From: Pseudomonas fluorescens
GTDB taxonomy: Bacteria; Pseudomonadota; Gammaproteobacteria; Pseudomonadales; Pseudomonadaceae
DNA length: 64,000 nt
Direction: 5' to 3'
Assembly: GCF_902497895.1 (NCBI RefSeq)
Contig: NZ_CABVHQ010000024.1
Span: forward strand, 21,680 to 85,679
Shown: positions 35,438-44,459 of the stretch, one piece after another
How positions within the stretch are numbered: position 1 is the first letter of the stretch
Layout of the letters: the number at the start of each line of letters is the position of its first letter
Made by a program: the position numbers and the translations under genes
Notes under the pieces: model-generated
What the model was told of the DNA's origin: nothing
Database searches by the model: none
The model's input: only the letters and a program-made list of their open reading frames with translations

Positions 35438-36622
35438 TTAGAGAGGTTCAGGTGCGTTGGCCAGATCGATATGCACCGGAGTAAGGCCCTGGCGGGCACG
35501 GTCAAAGCGTTCCAGCTGAGCGGGAACAATCTCGACGCCAAAGCCCGGTCCGTCTGGGAGTTGCAGTTCAAAGTCCACGATGGGCATTTGCTGCTCGACG
35601 ATATCGTCTACCAGCAGTTGCGGGCCAAACAACTCGCAGCCATGGTGCTGCGGGCCCAGGGTCGCGAACACATGCGCCGAGGCGGCGCTGCCGAGTGACG
35701 TTTCCAGCATGGTGCCGCCGTACCAGCCAATATCGGCCGCCTCGGCTATCGTCGCCACCTGGCGGGTGCGGATCAGGCCGCCGTGTTTGGCCACTTTTAG
35801 AGAGAACACGTGGCTGGCCTGCGCGCGGGCCAGAAGCAACGCGTCTTGCGGGGTGCACACGGTTTCGTCGGCCATGATGCAGGCGCGGTCTCCCAGCGTG
35901 GCGCTCAGGATTTTGAGCGCTTCGACATTCCACTTGGCCACCGGCTGCTCAATCAGGGTGACGCCGGCGTCAATCATCTGAGGCAGGAAGCGGCGCGCGG
36001 TGTTCCCGTCCCACGCCTGGTTGACATCCACCGTCAACGTCGCTTGACCTTGCAGGCCGCGCGCGATCTGCGATACATGGGCCACGTCGTCGTCCGGCGC
36101 GCGGGCACCAATCTTGATTTTGAAAATGCGGTGGCGCTTTTCTTCGAGACGCTGATGTGCCTCCTCCAGATCGCGATCCACGTCGCCACTGGCCAGCGTC
36201 CAGGCCAGCGGCAGGCTTTGATGCATTTTGCCGCCCAGCAGTTGCCAGGCCGGTAAGTCAAGCGTGCGGGACACGGCATCGATCAACGCCATCTCGACCG
36301 CGCTCTTGGCAAACGCATTGCCCTTGCAGGCCTTGTCCATGCGTGCCAGCGCACTGCCGAAATAGCCAGCGTCCTGGCCCATCAGGGCAGGAGCCAGGTA
36401 GTTGGTGATGGCATGCAGGATGCTCTGCGGTGACTCTTCATTCCACGACGGACCGCCGATGGTGGCCGCCTCGCCGAATCCGCTAGCGCCATTGACCAGC
36501 CAGACCTGCACGATCACCGGGCTTTGCCGGCTGATGGAGCCAAACGAGAGTTTATGCGGGCGAATGGTGGGAATGTCCAGAATGCGGGCTTCCAAGCGCT
36601 CCACTTGAAAACGGCTTTCCAT
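35438..36622 (-). CDS. catB: CatB, muconate cycloisomerase
   Basis: 394-residue enolase-superfamily enzyme that cyclises cis,cis-muconate to muconolactone. Hallmarks: the catalytic Lys motif FKIKIGAR (about 170), metal ligand segments DVNQAW and EQPVAKWN, MADETV and the second Lys in FSLKVAKHGG. I chose ATG 36622 (CGGAG box) rather than the frame's first codon at 36931. It is the first gene of the minus-strand cat-ben block; the leader to mexE carries a REPIN. No adjacent catR or benR regulator. Confidence 0.93.
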   Translation of the reverse strand: MESRFQVERLEARILDIPTIRPHKLSFGSISRQSPVIVQVWLVNGASGFGEAATIGGPSWNEESPQSILHAITNYLAPALMGQDAGYFGSALARMDKACKGNAFAKSAVEMALIDAVSRTLDLPAWQLLGGKMHQSLPLAWTLASGDVDRDLEEAHQRLEEKRHRIFKIKIGARAPDDDVAHVSQIARGLQGQATLTVDVNQAWDGNTARRFLPQMIDAGVTLIEQPVAKWNVEALKILSATLGDRACIMADETVCTPQDALLLARAQASHVFSLKVAKHGGLIRTRQVATIAEAADIGWYGGTMLETSLGSAASAHVFATLGPQHHGCELFGPQLLVDDIVEQQMPIVDFELQLPDGPGFGVEIVPAQLERFDRARQGLTPVHIDLANAPEPL

Positions 36623-36781
36623 CAATGTCTCCGTTTTTCTTCTGTAAAGGTTGGTGGACATGATTCCTGCGTTGAAAATGCCGCCAGCTCCGTTACTTTC
36701 TGAATATAGCTCAAACCGAGCACCTGACCACGTCCGCCGAGAACCTGTTTGTGAGTCAATCCACGGAGAGTCTGGCTTGAC

Positions 36782-36910
36782 GTAGCAGCTGCCGAAGGCT
36801 GCGTTCGGCCGCGCAGCGGTCGCAAACCTGACGACGCAATTCTCCAGATACCACGCGATCACTGGATTGCGAGGACTCCGTCCTCGAACGCAGCCTTCGG
36901 CAGCTGCTAC
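36782..36910. repeat. REP pair (REPIN), GTAGCAGC class
   Basis: Inverted pair in the 480-base catB-mexE gap, with GTAGCAGCTGCCGAAGGC at the left and GCCTTCGGCAGCTGCTAC at the right edge. The right arm's inner part is GAGGACTCCGTCCTCGAACG, so this copy has a variant inner sequence. Nothing else supported lies in the gap apart from the operator at 37005. Confidence 0.9.
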
Positions 36911-37003
36911 GCAAAATTGCATTCCCTGCAACAGTTTTTGCTATTAATCCAATTGATAGCTCCCTAACAAAAGGCGCATCCTAGAGGGTTCGGTTCACGC
37001 TTA

Positions 37004-37028
37004 TATCATTCCGAATGATAGTTACCTT
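37004..37028 (+). promoter_or_regulatory. MexT-like LysR operator upstream of mexE
   Basis: TATCATTCCGAATGATA (37004-37020) is an inverted repeat with 8-base arms and a single central base; it contains ATC-N9-GAT. As I remember it, the MexT box is ATCA-N5-GTCGAT-N4-ACYAT. Here it reads ATCA-N5-AATGAT-N4-ACCTT, with exact spacing, all of the first block and the last half of the second. It lies 75 bases before the mexE start. Confidence 0.6.
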
Positions 37029-37102
37029 CGCTTCATTCGATTCGTGCGATACAACCTCGCCGAGCATCATCCGCCCATCTTAATATTTTGGCGGATGCAT
37101 CC

Positions 37103-38359
37103 ATGGAACAGTCATTCAAACATTTGCGCTTCCCCCTGGCCGCGCTGGCCTTGTTGGTGATGAGCGCCTGCGGCAAGGCTCCAGATGCTGCCGCCACTCT
37201 GCCAGCCCCCAAGGTCAGCGTAGCCAAGGTGCTGGAACAGCCGGTCAACGAGTGGGACGAATTCACCGGGCGTCTCGAAGCTCCGGAAACCGTCGAGATC
37301 CGTCCCCGGGTATCCGGCCAGATCGATGAAGTGGCCTTCACCGAAGGTGCGTTGGTGAAAAAAGGCGACCTGCTGTTCCAGATCGACCCGCGTCCGTTCC
37401 AGGCTGAGGTTCGCCGCCTCGAAGCCCTGGTTGCCCAGGGCCGCGCCAATGCCACCCGCAGCGAAAACGAAGCCCGACGCGGTGAGCGTCTGCGCACCAG
37501 CAATGCGATTTCCGCGGAACTGGCCGACTCGCGCACCAGCGCCGCCCAGGAAGCCCGGGCCGGTGTCGGCGCCATCCAGGCACAGCTTGATCTGGCCAAG
37601 CTGAACCTGAGCTTCACCCGGGTGACCGCACCCATCAGCGGTCGCGTCAGTCGTGCGCAAATCACCGCTGGCAACCTGGTCACCGCCGATGTCACCGCGC
37701 TGACCAGCGTGGTCTCCACCGACAAAATCTACGCCTACTTCGACGCCGATGAGCGCGTGTACCTCAAGTACACACAGCTCGCCCGCCAGGGCCAACGCGG
37801 TCAAACCACCCCGGTTTACCTTGGCCTGTCCAATGAAGACGGCAACCCGCACTTGGGCCAGATGAACTTCGTCGACAACCAGGTCAACCCGAAAACCGGC
37901 ACCATCCGTGGTCGCGCCGTGTTCGACAACAGCGACGGCAGCTACACCCCGGGGCTCTATGCACGCCTGAAACTGGTGGGCAGCGGCACCTACTCCGCCG
38001 TACTGATCAACGATGAAGCGGTGGGTACCGACCTTGGCAAAAAGTTCGTGCTGGTGATGGATGCCGACAACAAATCGGCCTATCGCGCCGTCGAACTGGG
38101 TCCGAAAATCGAAGGCTTGCGCATCGTGCGCAGCGGCCTGAACAAGGACGACACCATCATCGTCAAGGGCTTGCAGCGGGTTCGTCCGGGTTCACCGGTC
38201 GCCCCTGAACTGATCCCGATGGCCAGCAAAGAAACCCTCGCCGCTCTGGCGCAACAACGACAAGCACTGGAAGCCAGCAACCTGCCCCAAGTCGCGCCCG
38301 CCAAGAGCGCCACCGGGGTCGCGGTAAAACTGGCCAGCGCTGCGAACCCACGCGGTTAA
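37103..38359 (+). CDS. mexE: MexE, RND efflux periplasmic adaptor
   Basis: 418-residue membrane-fusion lipoprotein. Signal LAALALLVMSAC has a lipobox cysteine at about residue 24. The HlyD/AcrA signature follows: VRPRVSGQIDEVAFTEGALVKKGDLLFQIDP, the hairpin, and ITRVTAPISGRV. The N-terminus MEQSFKHLRFPL is nearly that of P. aeruginosa MexE. Start ATG 37103 is chosen for that reason; a TTG at 37088 also reads in frame. Part of mexEF-oprN, known to export chloramphenicol, fluoroquinolones and quinolone signal precursors. A MexT-like operator precedes it. Confidence 0.92.
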   Translation: MEQSFKHLRFPLAALALLVMSACGKAPDAAATLPAPKVSVAKVLEQPVNEWDEFTGRLEAPETVEIRPRVSGQIDEVAFTEGALVKKGDLLFQIDPRPFQAEVRRLEALVAQGRANATRSENEARRGERLRTSNAISAELADSRTSAAQEARAGVGAIQAQLDLAKLNLSFTRVTAPISGRVSRAQITAGNLVTADVTALTSVVSTDKIYAYFDADERVYLKYTQLARQGQRGQTTPVYLGLSNEDGNPHLGQMNFVDNQVNPKTGTIRGRAVFDNSDGSYTPGLYARLKLVGSGTYSAVLINDEAVGTDLGKKFVLVMDADNKSAYRAVELGPKIEGLRIVRSGLNKDDTIIVKGLQRVRPGSPVAPELIPMASKETLAALAQQRQALEASNLPQVAPAKSATGVAVKLASAANPRG

Positions 38360-38374
38360 GGGACGACAACTCCA

Positions 38375-41300
38375 ATGAATTTTTCCCAATTCTTCATTTC
38401 ACGGCCGATCTTCGCGGCGGTGCTGTCGCTGCTGATTCTGATCGCTGGCGCCATCTCGCTGTTCCAGTTGCCGATCAGTGAATACCCTGAAGTGGTACCG
38501 CCGACCGTGGTGGTGCGCGCCAACTTCCCGGGTGCCAACCCTAAAGTCATCGGTGAAACCGTGGCCGCTCCCCTGGAGCAAGCCATCACCGGCGTCGAGA
38601 ACATGCTGTACATGTCCTCGCAGTCGACCGCCGATGGCAAGATCACCCTGACCATCACCTTCGCCCTCGGCACCGATCTGGACAATGCCCAGGTCCAGGT
38701 GCAGAACCGCGTGACCCGAACCGAGCCCAAGCTGCCCGAGGAAGTGACCCGGATCGGCATCACGGTGGACAAGGCTTCGCCCGACCTGACCATGGTCGTG
38801 CACTTGACCTCGCCGGACAAACGCTACGACATGCTCTACCTGTCCAACTACGCCCTGCTCAACATCAAGGATGAGCTGGCGCGCCTGGGCGGTGTCGGGG
38901 ATGTGCAATTGTTCGGTATGGGCGACTACTCGCTGCGGGTCTGGCTCGATCCAAACAAGACCGCTTCGCGTAACCTGACCGCAACCGATGTAGTCAGCGC
39001 GATTCGCGAACAGAACCGCCAGGTCGCCGCCGGTGCCCTGGGTGCGCCACCTGCACCGAATGCCACGGCCTTCCAGCTGTCGGTCAACACTCAGGGCCGG
39101 CTGGTCTCCGAGGAAGAATTCGAGAACATCATCATTCGTTCTGGCGAGGACGGTGAAATCACTCGCCTGAAGGACATCGCCCGGGTCGAACTGGGTTCCA
39201 GTCAATACGCCCTGCGCTCGCTGCTCAATAACCAGCCGGCCGTGGCCATCCCGATCTTCCAGCGCCCTGGCTCCAACGCCATCGATATTTCCAACGAAGT
39301 CCGGGCAAAAATGACCGAGCTGAAACAAGGTTTCCCCCAAGGCATGGACTTCGACATCGTCTATGACCCGACCATTTTCGTCCGCGGTTCCATCGAGGCA
39401 GTGGTGCATACCCTGTTCGAAGCGCTGATCCTGGTGGTGCTGGTGGTGATCCTGTTCCTGCAGACCTGGCGTGCCTCGATCATTCCATTGGTGGCGGTTC
39501 CGGTTTCGCTGATCGGTACCTTTGCAGTGATGCACCTGTTCGGTTTCTCGTTGAACGCCCTCTCGCTGTTCGGCCTGGTACTGGCCATCGGTATCGTCGT
39601 GGATGACGCCATTGTGGTGGTGGAAAACGTCGAGCGAAACATCGGACTCGGGCTGACGCCGGTCGAAGCCACCAAGCGCGCCATGCGCGAAGTGACCGGG
39701 CCGATTGTCGCCACGGCGCTGGTGTTGTGTGCGGTGTTCATCCCGGCGGCGTTCATTTCCGGGTTGACCGGGCAGTTTTATAAACAGTTCGCCCTGACCA
39801 TTGCGATCTCCACCGTGATCTCGGCCTTCAACTCGCTGACCCTTTCGCCGGCATTGGCCGCGGTCCTGCTCAGAAGCCACGACGCCCCCAAAGACCGTTT
39901 CTCGAAGGTGCTCGACAAGCTGTTCGGTGGCTGGTTGTTCCGTCCGTTCAACCGCTTCTTCGATCGTGCCAGCCATGGCTATGTCGGCACCGTCACCCGC
40001 GTGATTCGCAGCAGTGGCATCGCCCTGTTGCTCTATGCAGGCTTGATGGCCCTGACCTGGATGGGTTTTGCCAGCACCCCGACCGGTTTCGTTCCAGCCC
40101 AGGACAAGCAATACCTGGTGGCCTTTGCCCAACTGCCTGACGCCTCGAGCCTGGACCGCACCGAAGAAGTGATCAAGCAAATGTCGGAGATTGCCCTCAA
40201 GCAACCCGGTGTCGCCAACTCGGTGGCCTTCCCTGGCCTGTCGATCAACGGTTTCACCAACAGCCCGAACAGCGGCATCGTATTCACCCCGCTCAAGCCA
40301 TTCGATGAGCGTACCGATCCAAGCGAGTCTGCCGGTGCCATCGCGGCCGCGCTGAACGCCAAGTTCGCTGATATCCAGGGTGCCTACATCGCGATTTTCC
40401 CGCCGCCGCCGGTACAGGGCCTGGGGACCATCGGTGGTTTCCGTCTGCAAATCGAAGACCGGGGCAACCTGGGCTACGACGAGCTGTACAAAGAAACCAT
40501 GAACATCATCAACAAAAGCCACAGCGTGCCGGAACTGGCCGGCCTGTTCACCAGCTACACGGTGAACGTGCCGCAGGTCGATGCCGCGATCGACCGGGAA
40601 AAAGCCAAGACCCACGGCGTGGCCGTCAGCGACATCTTCGACACCCTGCAGATCTACCTGGGTTCGCTGTATGCCAACGACTTCAACCGCTTTGGTCGCA
40701 CCTACCAGGTCAACGTTCAGGCCGAGCAACAGTTCCGTCTTGAACCGAGCCAGATCGGTCAGCTGAAAGTGCGCAACAACAAAGGCGAGATGATCCCGCT
40801 GGCGACCTTCATCAAGGTCAGCGACACCTCGGGCCCGGATCGCGTGATGCACTACAACGGCTTCATCACCGCTGAAATCAACGGTGCCGCGGCGCCCGGC
40901 TATAGCTCCGGCCAGGCCGAGAAAGCCATCGAGAAACTGCTCAAGGAAGAACTGCCCAACGGCATGACCTACGAATGGACCGACCTGACCTACCAGCAGA
41001 TTCTGTCGGGCAACACTGCGCTGTTCGTGTTCCCGCTCTGTGTGTTGCTGGCGTTCCTGGTACTGGCGGCACAGTACGAAAGCTGGAGCCTGCCATTGGC
41101 GGTGATCCTGATCGTACCTATGACCCTGCTTTCGGCCATCGTCGGGGTGATTGCCTCGGGCGGCGACAACAACATCTTCACCCAGATCGGTTTGATCGTA
41201 CTGGTGGGACTTGCCTGCAAGAACGCGATTCTGATCGTCGAGTTCGCCAAGGATAAGCAAGAGGAAGGTCTCGACCCGCTCAGCGCGGTTCTGGAAGCCT

Positions 41301-41554
41301 GCCGTCTGCGTCTGCGGCCGATCCTGATGACCTCCTTCGCCTTCATCATGGGCGTGGTGCCCCTGGTTTTCTCCAGCGGTGCCGGTGCGGAGATGCGCCA
41401 TGCCATGGGCGTGGCGGTGTTCTCCGGGATGCTCGGGGTGACCTTCTTCGGTCTGCTGCTGACGCCAGTGTTCTATGTATTGATCCGTCGTTTCGTTGAG
41501 CGCGGCGAAGCCCGCAAAGCGGCCAAGGCCCTGAAACTGGAGGCGCAACAATGA
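38375..41554 (+). CDS. mexF: MexF, RND multidrug transporter
   Basis: 1059-residue HAE-1 inner-membrane proton antiporter with twelve membrane helices and two large periplasmic loops. The relay acidic residues are in the helix-4 motif GIVVDDAIVVVENVERN. The protein starts MNFSQFFISRPIFAAVLS as P. aeruginosa MexF, which has 1062 residues. It follows mexE by 15 bases, and its stop overlaps oprN by ATGA. A very long antisense frame is only a codon-bias shadow. Confidence 0.95.
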   Translation: MNFSQFFISRPIFAAVLSLLILIAGAISLFQLPISEYPEVVPPTVVVRANFPGANPKVIGETVAAPLEQAITGVENMLYMSSQSTADGKITLTITFALGTDLDNAQVQVQNRVTRTEPKLPEEVTRIGITVDKASPDLTMVVHLTSPDKRYDMLYLSNYALLNIKDELARLGGVGDVQLFGMGDYSLRVWLDPNKTASRNLTATDVVSAIREQNRQVAAGALGAPPAPNATAFQLSVNTQGRLVSEEEFENIIIRSGEDGEITRLKDIARVELGSSQYALRSLLNNQPAVAIPIFQRPGSNAIDISNEVRAKMTELKQGFPQGMDFDIVYDPTIFVRGSIEAVVHTLFEALILVVLVVILFLQTWRASIIPLVAVPVSLIGTFAVMHLFGFSLNALSLFGLVLAIGIVVDDAIVVVENVERNIGLGLTPVEATKRAMREVTGPIVATALVLCAVFIPAAFISGLTGQFYKQFALTIAISTVISAFNSLTLSPALAAVLLRSHDAPKDRFSKVLDKLFGGWLFRPFNRFFDRASHGYVGTVTRVIRSSGIALLLYAGLMALTWMGFASTPTGFVPAQDKQYLVAFAQLPDASSLDRTEEVIKQMSEIALKQPGVANSVAFPGLSINGFTNSPNSGIVFTPLKPFDERTDPSESAGAIAAALNAKFADIQGAYIAIFPPPPVQGLGTIGGFRLQIEDRGNLGYDELYKETMNIINKSHSVPELAGLFTSYTVNVPQVDAAIDREKAKTHGVAVSDIFDTLQIYLGSLYANDFNRFGRTYQVNVQAEQQFRLEPSQIGQLKVRNNKGEMIPLATFIKVSDTSGPDRVMHYNGFITAEINGAAAPGYSSGQAEKAIEKLLKEELPNGMTYEWTDLTYQQILSGNTALFVFPLCVLLAFLVLAAQYESWSLPLAVILIVPMTLLSAIVGVIASGGDNNIFTQIGLIVLVGLACKNAILIVEFAKDKQEEGLDPLSAVLEACRLRLRPILMTSFAFIMGVVPLVFSSGAGAEMRHAMGVAVFSGMLGVTFFGLLLTPVFYVLIRRFVERGEARKAAKALKLEAQQ

Positions 41555-42975
41555 GCCTGAAAGCCTTCCTGCCGAGCTTGCTGGTACTGGCCTTGAGTGC
41601 CTGCACCGTCGGCCCGGACTATAAGACCCCGGACACGGAGGCGGCCAACATCACGGCCGCCACCGATGGCGCCGCCGGCCAGAAGAACTTCGACCGGGCA
41701 CGCTTCGAAGGCATCTGGTGGCAGCAGTTCGAGGATCCGACCCTCGACCAACTGGTGAGCAAATCCTTGCAGGGCAACCGTGAACTGCGCGTGGCCTTCG
41801 CCCGTCTGCGTGCGGCCCGGGCGATCCGCGATGATGTCAGCAACGACGCCATGCCGACCATCACCAGTCGCGCCAGCAGTGAGCAAGGCAAGGCTCAGCA
41901 ACCCGGCATCACCGATCAGCGGGTGCACACCGAGCGTTATGACCTGGGCCTGGACATGGCCTGGGAGATCGACCTGTTCGGGCGTATCCAGCGTCAACTG
42001 GAAGCCAGCGATGCCGACCAGCAAGTGGCCGCCGCCGACCTCTACCAACTGCAAGTCACCATGATTGCCGAACTGGTGGATGCCTACGGGCAACTGCGCG
42101 GCGCGCAACTGCGGGAAAAAATCGCCCTGGCCAACCTGAAGAACCAGCAGGACTCGCGCAAAATCACCGAAGACCTGCGCGAAGCCGGGGTCGGTGATCA
42201 GCTCGATGTGGTGCGCGCCGATGCGCGCCTCGCGGCGGTCGAAGCCAGCGTGCCGCAACTGCAGGCCGAGCAAGTGCGTCAGCGTAACCGCATCGCCACC
42301 CTGCTCGGCGAGCGCCCGGACAAACTGAGCGTCGACCTCAGCCCGGCGACCCTGCCGGCGATTGCCAAGGCGCTGCCGATTGGTGATCCGGGCCAGTTGC
42401 TGCAACGCCGTCCGGACATCCTCAGCGCCGAACGCAAACTGGCGGCAGCCACTGCCCGTATCGGCGTGGCCAAGGCCGACCTGTTCCCACGGGTCAGCTT
42501 GAGCGGCTTCCTCGGCTTTACCGCCGGACGTGGCTCGCAGATCGGTTCCTCGGCGGCCAACGCCTGGGCGTTGGGCCCTAGCATCACCTGGGCCGCGTTC
42601 GATCTGGGCAGCGTCCGCGCGCGCTTGCGGGCTGCCGATGCTGACGCCGATGGCGCGCTGGCGACCTATGAGCAGCAAGTACTGCTGGCCCTGGAGGAAT
42701 CGGAAAACGCTTTCAGCGACTACGGCAAACGCCAGCAGCGCCTGCTCTCGCTGATCCGTCAAAGCGAATCGAGCCGCGCCGCCGCCGACCTGGCGCAAAT
42801 CCGCTACCGCGAAGGGACGGCGGACTTCCTCGTGCTGCTCGACGCCCAACGCGAACGCCTGGCGGCCGAAGACTCCCAGGCCCAGGCCGAAATCGATCTA
42901 TACCGCGGCATCGTCGCCATCTATAAAGCCCTCGGCGGCGGCTGGCAGCCAGAGACAGTCGCCAGCAATCGCTGA
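41551..42975 (+). CDS. oprN: OprN, outer membrane efflux channel
   Basis: 474-residue TolC-family outer membrane factor. Lipobox LSAC (about residue 18) and the N-terminal TVGPDYKTPD are typical of OprN and OprM proteins; two repeated helical-hairpin regions (ELRVAFARLRAARA and, later, RRPDILSAERKLAAATARIGVAKADLFPRVSLS) are clear. Length is close to the 472 residues of P. aeruginosa OprN. It closes the mexEF-oprN operon; a strong terminator follows at 43071. Confidence 0.93.
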   Translation: MSLKAFLPSLLVLALSACTVGPDYKTPDTEAANITAATDGAAGQKNFDRARFEGIWWQQFEDPTLDQLVSKSLQGNRELRVAFARLRAARAIRDDVSNDAMPTITSRASSEQGKAQQPGITDQRVHTERYDLGLDMAWEIDLFGRIQRQLEASDADQQVAAADLYQLQVTMIAELVDAYGQLRGAQLREKIALANLKNQQDSRKITEDLREAGVGDQLDVVRADARLAAVEASVPQLQAEQVRQRNRIATLLGERPDKLSVDLSPATLPAIAKALPIGDPGQLLQRRPDILSAERKLAAATARIGVAKADLFPRVSLSGFLGFTAGRGSQIGSSAANAWALGPSITWAAFDLGSVRARLRAADADADGALATYEQQVLLALEESENAFSDYGKRQQRLLSLIRQSESSRAAADLAQIRYREGTADFLVLLDAQRERLAAEDSQAQAEIDLYRGIVAIYKALGGGWQPETVASNR

Positions 42976-43070
42976 TTCAAGCCGCTTTTGAGTCCATCGC
43001 GAGCAATCGAGCGTCGACCGACTGCTCCTGCAAGAGCTCCTTTGGTTGGCCGCAACCAACCAGATTCTTT

Positions 43071-43104
43071 GCCCCGCACCGCATTCGGTCGCGGGGCTTT
43101 TTTT
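43071..43104 (+). terminator. Rho-independent terminator of mexEF-oprN
   Basis: GCCCCGC/GCGGGGC stem (43071-43077 and 43091-43097) followed by a run of seven T residues. Confidence 0.93.
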
Positions 43105-43142
43105 GGTTTTTCCCGGATGACCGGGCTCTACGCGGTCCCCCC

Positions 43143-43273
43143 GTAGCAGCTGCCGAAGGCTGCGTTCGGCTGCGAAGCAGTCGTAAATCCTGGCTGCACG
43201 GTTAACCTGAAAGAACGCGGTGGCTGATTTTACGACCGCTGCGCGCTCGAACGCAGCCTTCGGCAGCTGCTAC
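43143..43273. repeat. REP pair (REPIN), GTAGCAGC class
   Basis: GTAGCAGCTGCCGAAGGC on the left and its complement on the right; the tails GTCGTAAA/TTTACGAC face inward. It sits between convergent mexEF-oprN and the efflux operon. Confidence 0.92.
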
Positions 43274-43299
43274 GGACCGTGTTCCAGTCCTGTCGCAGC

Positions 43300-44259
43300 C
43301 TACGGGCCAGTGGTTTCAAGCACCGTGACAGTGGCGGTGGTACCGGCTCTAAGCCGGCCCTTGTCGGCATAGTCAGGGTCAATCTGAATCCGTACCGGCA
43401 CCCGTTGCGCCAGTTTGACCCAGGTGTAGCTGGGGTTGATGTTGGCCAGTAACCGGCTGCCCGGCGCGTTCTCGCGGTCGGTAATTGCAAAGGCAATGCT
43501 CTGCACTACCCCGCCGAATGTCTCGCCACTCATCAGCTGGATTCTGACCCGGCTGCCCTCTTCGATTCTCGGCAGCTTGGTTTCTTCGAAGTAGCCGCTG
43601 ACATAAAACGAGTCACTGTCGACCAGCGCCAGCAATGCACCGCCGGAGGTGGCGAAGTCGCCCTCGCGGGTTAACAGATTGGTGACGTAGCCACTGACGG
43701 GCGCTGCCACGCGAGTACGCTGCAGATCGAGTTCGGCCTGGCTCAGCGCAGCAATGGCCAACTGCACGTTGGCTTGCGCAAGTCCCAGATTGGCCTGGTT
43801 CCTCAATAGCTCGGCCTGCGCCACCGCCACTTCGGTGCTGGACTTCTCCCACTCTTCACCGGAGATCGCGAAGCGCTGTTTGAGGGTGCGCCGCCGACGT
43901 TCTTCGCTCTGGCGTTGCTTGAGCAGCGCCTCGCTGGAAATGATCGCGGCCCGGGACTGGCCCTGTGTGGCCTGGGCCACTTCCACCGAGCGCCTGGCGT
44001 GTTCGACTGCCAGCGCGTAGCGCGCCGGATCGATTTCCAGCAGCAGTTGGCCTTTGTGTACATGCTGGTTGTCCTGCACCCGCAAGCTGACGATTCGTCC
44101 GGAAACATCGGCAGAGAGCGTTACCACATCCGCCCGGACCCGCGCATCGCGAGTCCAGGGCGCACGGGTGTAATGCTCCCAGGCAAACCAGCCGAGAACC
44201 AGGGCCAGCAGCACAACAATCAGGGTCAGCGATTGGGCAAGGAGCTTGTTCAAGGTCAC
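43300..44259 (-). CDS. HlyD/AaeA-like periplasmic adaptor
   Basis: 319-residue membrane-fusion protein of the AaeA/EmrA group. One N-terminal membrane helix (SLTLIVVLLALVLGWFAWEHY) is followed by the typical lipoyl half motif (ADVSGRIVSLRVQDNQHVHKGQLLLEIDP) and its partner near QRTRVAAPVSGYV. Between them lies a helical hairpin. It overlaps the DUF1656 gene by ATGA. It should connect the FUSC pump to the outer membrane, exporting aromatic acids or related compounds in the AaeAB paradigm. Confidence 0.9.
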   Translation of the reverse strand: MTLNKLLAQSLTLIVVLLALVLGWFAWEHYTRAPWTRDARVRADVVTLSADVSGRIVSLRVQDNQHVHKGQLLLEIDPARYALAVEHARRSVEVAQATQGQSRAAIISSEALLKQRQSEERRRRTLKQRFAISGEEWEKSSTEVAVAQAELLRNQANLGLAQANVQLAIAALSQAELDLQRTRVAAPVSGYVTNLLTREGDFATSGGALLALVDSDSFYVSGYFEETKLPRIEEGSRVRIQLMSGETFGGVVQSIAFAITDRENAPGSRLLANINPSYTWVKLAQRVPVRIQIDPDYADKGRLRAGTTATVTVLETTGP

Positions 44260-44459
44260 CAGGCTCCCATCAGTAAAATCACGCTGGCGCAGACGCAGGC
44301 ATAGAGCGCACCTTCAAACAATGCTTCATGCCAGACGAATTTCAGCCACCCGGCGCGGCGCAAAAGCCAGTCGAGCAGGATGAAAATCGGCAAGGCCAGC
44401 AGCAGAGCCTGGGCAATGGGTGGCAGGTAGACGCCACCCACTTCGAAATCAATGGGCAA
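44256..44459 (-). CDS. DUF1656 (AaeX-like) small membrane protein
   Basis: 67 residues with two hydrophobic segments (PIAQALLLALPIFILLDWLLR and LYACVCASVILLMGAW). It starts MPIDFEVGGVYLPP, the typical DUF1656/AaeX start. Overlaps by 11 bases with the FUSC gene and by 4 with the adaptor gene. Probably a small component of the efflux complex; function is untested. Confidence 0.88.
   Translation of the reverse strand: MPIDFEVGGVYLPPIAQALLLALPIFILLDWLLRRAGWLKFVWHEALFEGALYACVCASVILLMGAW

Noticed and set aside
38399..41551. 1050-codon open frame antisense to mexF
   Set aside because: It mirrors mexF's GC-rich third positions; His/Gln/Arg-rich composition with no domain is typical of shadow frames.
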